Source: CBDHFQ01 sp965262565
GTDB lineage: Bacteria; Bacteroidota; Bacteroidia; J057
Reading direction: 5' to 3'
DNA length: 64,000 nucleotides
Assembly (NCBI GenBank): GCA_965262565.1
Contig: CBDHFQ010000029.1
Span: 372,001-436,000 of the forward strand
Shown piece by piece: positions 8,500 through 16,639 of the stretch (within the stretch, counting starts at the first letter, position 1; each line of letters begins with the position of its first letter). Position numbers and translations under genes: made by a program. The notes beneath the pieces were generated by a model. It worked only from the letters and a program-made list of their open reading frames with translations, did not search any database and had not been told where the DNA came from.

Positions 8500-9432
8500 A
8501 TGATGTCCGTAAGCAGATTAGCTCCTACACCTAGTGGATTTATTCATTTGGGAAATGCTTACCATTTTTTGCTGTGCTGGTTAATAATCAGGACGCAGAA
8601 AGGGAAACTTTATCTGAGGATTGATGATTTGGATCAGGAAAGGGTGAGAGAAGAGTATGTAGAGGATATATTTAGAACGTTGGAATGGATGGGGATAGAT
8701 TATGATGAAGGGCCTGCTAATGTATCTAATCTGATGACCTATGTACGCCAGCATCAGGGATTAGCACATTTCCATGATACCTTGCGCCTGTTAAAAGAGA
8801 AAGGAGGGATGTATGGTTGTATTCAGTCAAGAAAAGCTATCAGCACTTATTCTCATGATGGTCAATATCCTATTCAATTTAGAGGGCAGGCAACTCCATT
8901 AGCATTTGAAGGAGCGGCATGGAGAATGAAGGTCCCAGATCCCTGCGTGATTAACTGGGAAGATCATATTCTGGGGAAACAACAAGTAAACATATATAAT
9001 GAGATGCGAGATTTTGTTGTCAAGAGGAAAGATGGAATTCCCGCGTACCAACTAGCCTCTTTGGTAGATGATATTCGCTTGGGAATTAATGTAATTATCA
9101 GAGGGGAGGATTTATGCACTTCTACTGCTGCTCAATTGTGGCTATCAGATGTATTAGGCTGGGAAGCGTTTCGTCAGGTACAGTTTTATCATCATCCGTT
9201 AATCGTACATGCATCTGGAGCTAAATTATCCAAATCATCTGGAGTACTATCCATTCGACAAATGAGAAATCATGGTTTTCAGCTGTCAGCATTTTTTAAG
9301 GGATTTGCCTCCTGGCTTCGTATGCCGGAAGACAGTATAGATAACCTAAATGAGTTATCTTATGCGTTCAAATCCCTGATAGAGGATCAAAATAACCCTT
9401 TCTACTATACGCTACATGAAGAAGATGCTTAA
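8500..9432 (+). CDS. Glutamyl-Q tRNA(Asp) synthetase-like protein (truncated GluRS paralog)
   Basis: About 310 residues, the size of GluQ-RS and lacking the anticodon-binding half of GluRS. LAPTPSGFIHLGN holds the class I HIGH-type motif (HLGN), followed by RIDDLDQERV, and KLSKSSG is the KMSKS motif. Known family: ATP-dependent activation of glutamate and its transfer to queuosine at the wobble base of tRNA(Asp). I start at the ATG at 8500; an in-frame GTG at 8488 would overlap the acyltransferase stop by 4 bp. Odd: the usual zinc-binding cysteines are mostly absent (MYGCIQSRK has one Cys, with Ser where the second would be). The 3' end overlaps the next gene by 17 bp, so it is translationally coupled. 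Confidence 0.75.
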   Translation: MMSVSRLAPTPSGFIHLGNAYHFLLCWLIIRTQKGKLYLRIDDLDQERVREEYVEDIFRTLEWMGIDYDEGPANVSNLMTYVRQHQGLAHFHDTLRLLKEKGGMYGCIQSRKAISTYSHDGQYPIQFRGQATPLAFEGAAWRMKVPDPCVINWEDHILGKQQVNIYNEMRDFVVKRKDGIPAYQLASLVDDIRLGINVIIRGEDLCTSTAAQLWLSDVLGWEAFRQVQFYHHPLIVHASGAKLSKSSGVLSIRQMRNHGFQLSAFFKGFASWLRMPEDSIDNLNELSYAFKSLIEDQNNPFYYTLHEEDA

Positions 9433-10291
9433 GTTTGTACTTATTGTTCTCGGTTTACTCTTATTGGTGGGATATATTATTTTTCGCTTTTTTCTTTCGA
9501 TGAATATGTCTGAAGAGGATATTCATAGTAGAATGGAGGAATACAATATTGACGCTGGCTTCGAATTCTATGAAGTGGAAGGATATCAAATGCATTATGT
9601 TGCTTATGGAGCAGATACACTCCCTACCATTCTCTTCATTCACGGTTCGCCAGGGAGCTGGGATGCTTTTATATCATATATTGGTGATGAAGAATTGGGA
9701 AAGCATGCAAGGATGATTTTGGTGGACAGAATAGGATATGGAAAATCCTCTCCGGGAGAAGCTCATTCCTCACTCGAGATGCAGGTACGTTGTATAGCTC
9801 CAATATTAGAAATTGTGTCGGACGACGTTCCATTAATATATTGTAGGACATTCTTTTGGTGGGCCGGTAGCTTTTAGGATGGCGATGGAATTTCCGGGAT
9901 AGAATAGATGGACTACTCATTTTAGCAGGCTTAGCTGATCCTGAATATGAACACAGACCAGCTTTCTTGGGACCTTTACGTTGGAGAGGGTTAAGATGGC
10001 TTCTGCCTCCCGATTTGGGATGTATCTAACAGAGAAATATTTCCCTTAAAAGAAGAATTAGAGAAGATGTTGCCAATGTGGGACCAAATTAATGCAGAGA
10101 TGAAAGTTATCCAGGGAAAAAAAGATGTGCTGGTAGCCTATCAACATGCAGAATTTGTGGAGAAACGATTGGCACATTTAACTCCTGAAATGATTTATTT
10201 ACCTGAAGCAAATCACTTTCTTCCCTGGTCTCATTATAATCTTGTAAAGAAACACATCATGGAGATGGTTGTTACTTTAGAAGTAAATTAA
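9416..10291 (+). pseudogene. Alpha/beta hydrolase, membrane-anchored, broken by three +1 frameshifts
   Basis: Starts inside the end of the GluQ-RS-like gene. It opens with an N-terminal membrane anchor (MLKFVLIVLGLLLLVGYIIF), then an oxyanion-hole region LFIHGSPGSWDAF and LVDRIGYGKS. The frame then breaks. Removing one T at 9841-9842 restores VGHSFGGPVAF (nucleophile Ser), removing one G at 9896-9898 restores FPDRIDGLLILAG, and removing one G at 10017-10019 restores LDVSNREIFPL. The tail MKVIQGKKDVLVAYQHAEFV and LPEANHFLPW supplies the acid and His. The restored frame has no internal stop, so it is either very recently inactivated or intact with sequence errors. The substrate is unknown. Confidence 0.8.
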
Positions 10292-10300
10292 GGAGAAGCA

Positions 10301-10933
10301 TTAAACAGTAGGATGCATCTGAATTAGTTCAGTAGCCAATGTATCGAAATAAGAAGGTTCTTTTACCCAATAAGTGTGTAGTCCTACTTCTTTAGCACCC
10401 TGAATATTAGTGGTAGAGTCATCAATGAATAGCGTTTCTTCAGCTTTCCAATTCATTTCCTCCAGAACTCGCAAGTAAATTTCTGCCTGGGGTTTAGCGA
10501 GGTTCATCTGATAAGAGAGGAATAACTTTTGGAAATAAGCGAAAATGGGTTCCATTTCCGATCCAAATTTTTCGTGATGTGGCGCATTAGTGTTACTTAA
10601 TAGGGCTAATGGATAATATTCAGAAAGTTGTTTTATCTGTTGTTCTCGTTGAGGGATAACCCCTACTAATACCTTGCTCCAAGCCTCCAGGACAGTAGCT
10701 GTATCTCCCTGGATGTGGTAGGTGTTTCTCAATTCATTTACAAACTCTTCCGAGCTGACCTGTCCTTTTTCCAGTTGTATAAACACTTGATGTTGATTGC
10801 CTTTGCTGTAGTCTATGGGAGCGCTATCGGTAGGTCGAAGTGCCTCCAATGCATCTAGCATAGCTTTAAGGTTTATCTTGTAGAGTACATCTCCCAGGTC
10901 AATGAGCAAATTTTTAATACCTGAATAGTTCAT
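10301..10933 (-). CDS. HAD-superfamily phosphatase, YihX-like
   Basis: 210 residues, single domain. HAD motif I is LLIDLGDVLY with nucleophile Asp12. The +2 position is Gly rather than the usual acid/base Asp, as in the DLGxV subgroup that includes YihX (glucose-1-phosphatase). Motif II is LLSNTNAPH, motif III Lys is in AKPQAEIY, and motif IV is LFIDDSTTNIQGA. A helical cap lies between motif I and motif II. Soluble and cytoplasmic. It converges on the broken hydrolase with a 9-bp gap. The substrate is probably a small sugar or nucleoside phosphate, by family only. Confidence 0.85.
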   Translation of the reverse strand: MNYSGIKNLLIDLGDVLYKINLKAMLDALEALRPTDSAPIDYSKGNQHQVFIQLEKGQVSSEEFVNELRNTYHIQGDTATVLEAWSKVLVGVIPQREQQIKQLSEYYPLALLSNTNAPHHEKFGSEMEPIFAYFQKLFLSYQMNLAKPQAEIYLRVLEEMNWKAEETLFIDDSTTNIQGAKEVGLHTYWVKEPSYFDTLATELIQMHPTV

Positions 10934-11308
10934 ATTGTTAGATATGTGTAATAATTAAAACGCTTCAATATCTGAAAGTCCCAGATCTAATACCAACTTA
11001 AAATTTCAGCAATACTTAGTTCGATGAATAGTCTGATAAATTAGCATACAAGGTTATCCAATGATAGAATTGAATAGGTGTTAAATGTATGAACAGTCAT
11101 TATTGATGTTTATGTGATTTGATTTTTATGAAAAAAAAATAAATATTTGATAAATTATACACATAATATAATTATAGCTAGCTTTTGTAAATAGGGGATA
11201 AACGCTTTTCACAATTTTTGAAATATTTCCGATTCGCTATGGGGTTATACTGCCAACTAGATAATTATTATTACATAATATTGTAAATATATATAATCGG
11301 AATAATTA
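10934..11308. other. AT-rich intergenic region
   Basis: Lies between two divergent genes and must hold both promoters. It is strongly AT-rich with A-runs and T-runs; I could not pick a convincing TAnnTTTG box on either strand and see no repeat or RNA gene. Confidence 0.5.
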
Positions 11309-11356
11309 GTGCGAATATTTTTTTTGAATAAGTGGATTAATAATTTATTAACATTA

Positions 11357-13775
11357 ATGAACAACTGTACATTCAATCCTAACAGTAATCCTTCCTTGCG
11401 ATTACGAAAGCGTATGTTGTCCTCGGGACTCATTCTTGCTATTACTACTCTTTGCCTAATGTCTTTTTCCTTACAAGCTCAAGTGTTAGAACAGTATGAA
11501 GAGAAAGTTACTCCAGATGGTGTTGTTTACATTGAAGGGCCCTTCACTCTTTGTGAATTAACTATAGACGAGGAGGTGCATGGACATTCCAGAGTAGGAT
11601 TACATGATTCTTTTTTAGCGGACGAATTATTAAGTGGCCCTGTCGCGAAATCAGGCCCCTCTACGGCAAATATCTTTGTTAATTATACTGGCTTTACTCC
11701 AGAGGCACAGATTGCTTTCCAGCGTGCGGTGGATATCTGGTCAAGATTTATTAATTCAGATGCACCCATTACTATTGATGCTGATTTTGTTTCATTTGAC
11801 AATCCCAACGTGATTGGTGCAGCGGGTGCTAATTTTATTGTTAGAGACTTTCCTGGAGCAGTTCCTGGATTTTGGTATGGAGAAGCTACAGGAAATGTTG
11901 TAGCCGGAGAAGATTTAATTCCTGGAGTAAGTGAAATTAGTGCTAGTTTCAGTAGGGAATTTTCCTTTTTACTTTGGACTAGATGGAAATACGCCTCCTG
12001 ACAGAATTGATTTTTTAAGTGTAGTATTGCATGAATTGACCCATGGATTAGGATTTTTTGCACTAAGAAGGGTTCGATCCTGCTACAGGAGTTGGATTTC
12101 AGCAGTTAGCAGGTTTTACAGGTATTTTTAACTCTTTTATGCAAACTGGAGATGGAAGGAATGTCGTCAATTTCCCAGACGGATCTATAGAATTAGGAAA
12201 TGCCTTTACAGGGAATGATTTGTTTTGGTCAGGATTAAATGGAACCGGGGTATTTGGAGGCATTAATCCTCGTCTTTTCGCTCCTGAAGAGTTTCAAGCG
12301 GGTTCTTCTCTGGCACACTGGGATGAATCTGATTTTCCTGCAGGTGATCCTAATTCCTTGATGACCCCACGTATTGGTAGAGGGGAAGCTATTCTCGATC
12401 CAGGAGATATTACTGTAGGTCTTTTGAATGATATAGGATTTAACATGGTGGATAGAGGAGAGACTTATGTATTGACAGCTACAGGAGATGCAAAAGTGAA
12501 TAGTGCAGATTCTCAATCAGATAGTAATTTCGGTGCTCAGGATGATATGTTCGCCAGATATAAGCCTACCGGATGGGCCTATGATTCATATGTGAAATTT
12601 GATCTTCCAAAAGTAGAAGAAGCTGAAAATGCTACCCTTCGATTACATGGATTCGTTCCTGAAAAAGATCAAAAAGTAAATGTGGTCGTGTTTGGAACTG
12701 ATAACAGCTGGGAGGAACTTGACATCACCTTCAATAATGCTCCTGGGCCTCAAACTGATAAATTGGATAATGAAGAAGTAACTAATGAGAGAAAATACTA
12801 TGAATTCCACGTTACAGATTTTGTCAATGAGCAGATTCAAGCAGGGGCTACCAGTATTGCATTTGTGTTGAAATCCACTACTAAGTCTCGAGTATATCCT
12901 AGAGCTAAATTTTTAACCAAGGAAGCGGGAAGTAATCCTCCTCAACTTGTTATAGAAGCTGAAGATGCTGCTTTACCTGTATGTATACCTACTACTATCC
13001 CCGTAGAGGAGGATGCTAAGATCAGTAATGCACCAAGTCAGCTTGATGATAATTTGGTGATATCACGAGATTGCGTTCAAGAAATCGTGCTGAGTGGGGA
13101 TATGAATCATATTTGAAATTTAGTTTAGTTACAGCAGGTGAAGTACCTGGAACTACTATTCTGAAATTGTTTGGAAACAATCCTAACAATAATAATACAG
13201 TTAAAGTGGGTATATTTGGTACTTCTGATGATTGGGAGGAAGACAGCATTACCTGGAACAATGCACCTGCCGCTGATCCTGAGCCTATTGTAGTTGTTGA
13301 AGTAGATGGTACGGAAACATACTACGAATTTGACATTACTTCTTATGTACAGGAGCAGGCAGCGACAGATGGCATCGTTTCCTTAGTAGTAAAATCGCTA
13401 AATGAAAATGCTGATCGCGCTCGTTTCAACGCTAAAGAATTTGGATCTCACATTCCTGAGCTATTAGTAACTTGTGATAACAACGGAGGAGAAGTGGCAA
13501 GAAAGCGTACTTTCGCTCCTCAGGACAACTGGAAATTGTATCCTAATCCTACCTCAGATGCATTTACGCTTTCTTTTGGAGGAGATATTCAGGAAGCCGT
13601 TTCTTTGAGAATTATGGATCTTAGCGGTAAGGTAATTCTCGCTGAAAAGGTTAATGGAGATGTGTTCCGCAACGGAAAGAAAATTAACCTGGCTAATGTT
13701 CCCGTAGGTATGTACGTAGTCAATATTGAGTTTGACGGATATCAGGTGAGCAAGCAACTTGTTAAATCAAATTAA
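11357..13775 (+). pseudogene. Secreted metalloprotease with two DNRLRE/CBM96-like domains and T9SS sorting tail, broken by three frameshifts
   Basis: Order in the restored frame: signal peptide (MLSSGLILAITTLCLMSFS, then LQAQ), a lead segment with AFQRAVDIWSRFI, a zinc motif HELTHGLGF, two beta domains of the DNRLRE/CBM96 type (each with xDxNFG, a Y(E/D)SYxKF strand and WEExxIT(F/W)NNAP), and a C-terminal T9SS type A domain (KLYPNPTSDAF ... GMYVVNI). Frame breaks: one extra G at 11955-11957, one extra base around 12065-12072, and one missing T in the run at 13053-13055. Correcting the last gives DDNFGDITRLRSRNRAEWG, which matches the first repeat. No in-frame stops remain after correction. 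The start is uncertain: ATG at 11357, ATG at 11414 and an upstream GTG at 11309 share the frame. Expected role: a surface-anchored or secreted protease. Confidence 0.8.
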
Positions 13776-13814
13776 TCCAGAATTCTTATAATCTTAATAA
13801 GAATTACATAAATA

Positions 13815-13848
13815 GAAAGGCAATCCTGAAGAGGTTGCCTTTCTTTAT
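13815..13848 (+). terminator. Intrinsic terminator after the T9SS metalloprotease
   Basis: GAAAGGCAA (13815-13823) pairs with TTGCCTTTC (13835-13843), with an 11-base loop and T-rich DNA after it. It lies 40 bp past the stop codon. Confidence 0.8.
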
Positions 13849-13975
13849 TTTACAGTACTGATGGCTTTCGTTACTTTTAAGCAAAAAATGGGGATTATTA
13901 CTATTAAGATAAGCGTATTATAAATTTAGTCATTGATTATTAACCTTTTCCACCTTTTATCATTTTGTCGACCCA

Positions 13976-15364
13976 ATGGATAAACTATTACAAGCTATTC
14001 ATCAATTTCCCACTGAAAAAATTTCTTATGAATCCTTAGGAACCTTTGTGAAAGACTTTGACTATTCTCAACTATCTTACAAAGAACATCTTCCTCAAGC
14101 TATTCCTCCTGGGGAATATGGTAGAAATATTTTGACGTTAAAACCCTTCGAATGTGTGTTAATTTATTGGCCTCCTTCAGTAGAAAGTGCTATACATTTC
14201 CACCACGGTTTCTATGGATATGTAGTAATATTGGAAGGGGAATTGGATAATGTGATTTTCAAACATGAACATGGTACTTTGGCGGAATACAGAATTATGA
14301 GGTATTTTGATGGCGGAGTCGCTGATGAACCAGAAAATGTTATCCATAAATTAGCTAATCCTAGTCATCAACATTACGCAGTAACTCTCCATTTTTATTA
14401 TCCTGCATTAGATACCTTAGAAGATCTGGTTATTTATCATCCGGAAAAAGGAGCTGAAGGAACCTTGAGTAAGGAAGCCACTTCAGCCTCATGGTCCGAT
14501 AAACCTGGCCATTTTAAATCAGTGAAGGAAGGGATATTTACCTTTATGGATATGCCGAACTATTATAAAGATACCACCCATGTCATGTTTCCGGTGATAC
14601 CGAAACCATCAGAAGCAAAGATATCCAAGATGGTAGCAAACTACTATTGTGAACAGGCAAGAAAATATGATGGACTGGATACAAAGCATCCGAGTAGAAG
14701 AGCTTACACCCAGAAAATAAATGAATTGATGGCAGATCATTTAAAAGCATCTGCTAAATTAGATAGGGTCCTGCATATTGGAACTGGTACTGGTAGAAGA
14801 GCGTTGGAAATCAGAGAAGCATGTATTTCCGACTATGAGCTTTATGGAGTGGATATAAGTCCTAAAATGTGTGAAGTAGCAAAGGAAAGAGGTATCCATA
14901 TGGTTCAGGCAGATTGGTTAAAAGCAGAATTAGCTCCAGAAACTCAATTCGATGCTGTTGCCTGGCTGTACGCTTTCGGCCATGTAGCCACTGAACAAAC
15001 CCGCAAAGCTTCTTTAACAAAAATCTACCAACATTTAAGATCGGGTGGGAGCTTATTTTTGGACGTCTTTAACGTAGAAAATAAAAACGAATGGGGACCT
15101 AAAGCATCACATGTTTTTAACGAGCTTAGTCTTCAAAGCTTTGGTTATCAATCAGGGGACGTATTTTATAAGCGGACGGATGGGAAGGAACTCGCCTTTG
15201 TCCATTACTTTCATGAAGAAGAAATTCGTACCCTTTTAGAAGAAGTTGGATTTCATATTGATCAAATATATGTCCTTGGATATGCAGTGGACTCAGGTGA
15301 GTTGAAAAAGGACCACTCAGAAGGCTTCTATTTTATTCATGCCAAAAAGCGGGCTTTATCCTGA
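13976..15364 (+). CDS. Fusion of a cysteine-dioxygenase-like cupin and a SAM-dependent methyltransferase
   Basis: 462 residues. Residues about 40-160 follow the bacterial cysteine dioxygenase pattern: YGRNILTL, then YWPPSVESAIHFHHGFYGYVV with His74 and His76, ILEGEL, and a third iron ligand His124 in NVIHKLANPS followed by AVTLHFYYPAL. The three-His set fits a non-heme iron centre. Residues about 215-455 are a class I methyltransferase: motif I VLHIGTGTG at 265-273, VDISPKM (acidic motif II region), then FDAVAWLYAFGHV and LRSGGSLFLDVF. Cytoplasmic, no signal peptide. I cannot name the product. Oxidation and methylation of a thiol or related metabolite by one polypeptide is inference. It is monocistronic as far as visible, tail to tail with the glycosyltransferase. 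Confidence 0.75.
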   Translation: MDKLLQAIHQFPTEKISYESLGTFVKDFDYSQLSYKEHLPQAIPPGEYGRNILTLKPFECVLIYWPPSVESAIHFHHGFYGYVVILEGELDNVIFKHEHGTLAEYRIMRYFDGGVADEPENVIHKLANPSHQHYAVTLHFYYPALDTLEDLVIYHPEKGAEGTLSKEATSASWSDKPGHFKSVKEGIFTFMDMPNYYKDTTHVMFPVIPKPSEAKISKMVANYYCEQARKYDGLDTKHPSRRAYTQKINELMADHLKASAKLDRVLHIGTGTGRRALEIREACISDYELYGVDISPKMCEVAKERGIHMVQADWLKAELAPETQFDAVAWLYAFGHVATEQTRKASLTKIYQHLRSGGSLFLDVFNVENKNEWGPKASHVFNELSLQSFGYQSGDVFYKRTDGKELAFVHYFHEEEIRTLLEEVGFHIDQIYVLGYAVDSGELKKDHSEGFYFIHAKKRALS

Positions 15365-15392
15365 GCTTATTCAATGGCTAAATGTGTAAGGC

Positions 15393-16520
15393 CTATTGGT
15401 CAGCTTCGAGCAAGTCAATGATCTTTTGTGCATTGCGTTTATTTGAGAAATCTTTTTGTAATATTTCTTGTCTGTGTTGAATTTCTGATTCACTAAATGA
15501 AAATTTTGCAAGGTGGCAGATTAATCCTTTTAATTCTGCCAGATCTTGCGCCAATACACAGCAAGTTTCTAAGCCGGTATTATTTACCATAGCAGGAGTG
15601 GCTATACAAAATCTTCCCGCATACAGTGCATTTAATAACTTTAACTTAATACCTGTAGATTGAAAGGTAGGTAATATATGGATATGAGCATCCTGCATTA
15701 AGGTTAACATGTCATCATCATCAGGATTATGCCTTAGTGTAATATTCGGATACTCGCTAATCGCTAGGATCAGCTCGGGTAATGGTTCTGATCCGGCAAT
15801 GATTAATGGATAATCGATATCACTAAACACTTCCTTTATCAAGAACATGGCCGCTTCGTGATTTTCTGCTACACTTAATTTTCCATGATAGATGCAGTAA
15901 TCCCCTTTCCCTATTTTACTACTTACCTTTTCGTGTTGATGAAAAGCAGGTATATAGGTAGTTCCTCTATGTCCATTTTGATAATACAGAGTATCATTGG
16001 GGGAAATAGTAAACAAATGATCAGCATGTAAAAGAATACGTTCGTAATCTTTTAATAACTTCGCTTCCCTATATAGATATTGCTTTTTGGACCATTTAGT
16101 TTCCCGTTGGGACAATTGTTCATAATATTCCCATTCTACATTATGCATACGAACCATTTTTTGCCTGAACTCCAGGTAGGAATGGTTCAGATAATAACAC
16201 GTATGCAATCCTTCAAATAAAATAGGATGCCCATCCTTAAGGAGTCTTTCCAGTAACTGTTTTGATCGCCGCGATCTGACGATGTACGGTTCTTGTACAG
16301 GAAGGGCAGAAAATTTAGACTTTCTGGGGTAATAATAAACCTCTTCACAATATTTCCTTAGTTCTGGAGCCTGATGCCTATCCTCATGATAGCAATGCAA
16401 ATGTATCCGAACCCCTTCTTCCGATAAAGCCTTGATTCGATAAAACACATCTATCACCCCTCCATAATTTGCCGGATAAGGTATGTCAAAAGAGACTACA
16501 TGTAAATGAGGATCCTTCAA
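15393..16520 (-). CDS. Glycosyltransferase, GT4-like
   Basis: 375 residues, two Rossmann-type halves. The N-terminal half begins HVVSFDIPYPANYGG, the usual acceptor-domain opening with a glycine loop. The C-terminal half has YCIYHGKLSVAENHEA, LIIAGSEPLPEL and HILPTFQSTGIKLKLLNAL, the GT-B donor-site region where a Glu/Lys contact would bind the nucleotide sugar. The start is a TTG at 16520; no in-frame ATG lies between it and the upstream stop, so initiation at a non-ATG codon seems real. The gene is divergent from nuoG with only 119 bp between starts. Substrate and product are unknown; there is no surrounding polysaccharide cluster. Confidence 0.8.
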   Translation of the reverse strand: MKDPHLHVVSFDIPYPANYGGVIDVFYRIKALSEEGVRIHLHCYHEDRHQAPELRKYCEEVYYYPRKSKFSALPVQEPYIVRSRRSKQLLERLLKDGHPILFEGLHTCYYLNHSYLEFRQKMVRMHNVEWEYYEQLSQRETKWSKKQYLYREAKLLKDYERILLHADHLFTISPNDTLYYQNGHRGTTYIPAFHQHEKVSSKIGKGDYCIYHGKLSVAENHEAAMFLIKEVFSDIDYPLIIAGSEPLPELILAISEYPNITLRHNPDDDDMLTLMQDAHIHILPTFQSTGIKLKLLNALYAGRFCIATPAMVNNTGLETCCVLAQDLAELKGLICHLAKFSFSESEIQHRQEILQKDFSNKRNAQKIIDLLEADQ

Positions 16521-16571
16521 ACTTTTTACTTTTCTACTTAGTTCTTCCTACGCGACAATTCCGTTACTTAG

Positions 16572-16603
16572 ATTGTCAGAGGATTGATTTCTATCTATCT
16601 TTG
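16572..16603 (+). promoter_or_regulatory. Promoter of the nuoG-like gene
   Basis: TATCTTTG at 16596-16603 is a full match to the Bacteroidota -7 consensus TAnnTTTG, with ATTG at 16572-16575 placed 20 bp upstream as -33. The start codon is 36 bp downstream. Confidence 0.6.
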
Positions 16604-16639
16604 ACTAACTTATACGCACCTAAATTATTTATTATATAT

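Noticed and set aside
12061..12080. tRNA-like T-arm word GGTTCGATCC
   Set aside because: It lies inside the metalloprotease reading frame and no acceptor, D or anticodon arms surround it.
16469..16639. N-terminal extension of NuoG
   Set aside because: The extra 57 codons cover the promoter and the divergent glycosyltransferase start, and family homology begins at the ATG at 16640.
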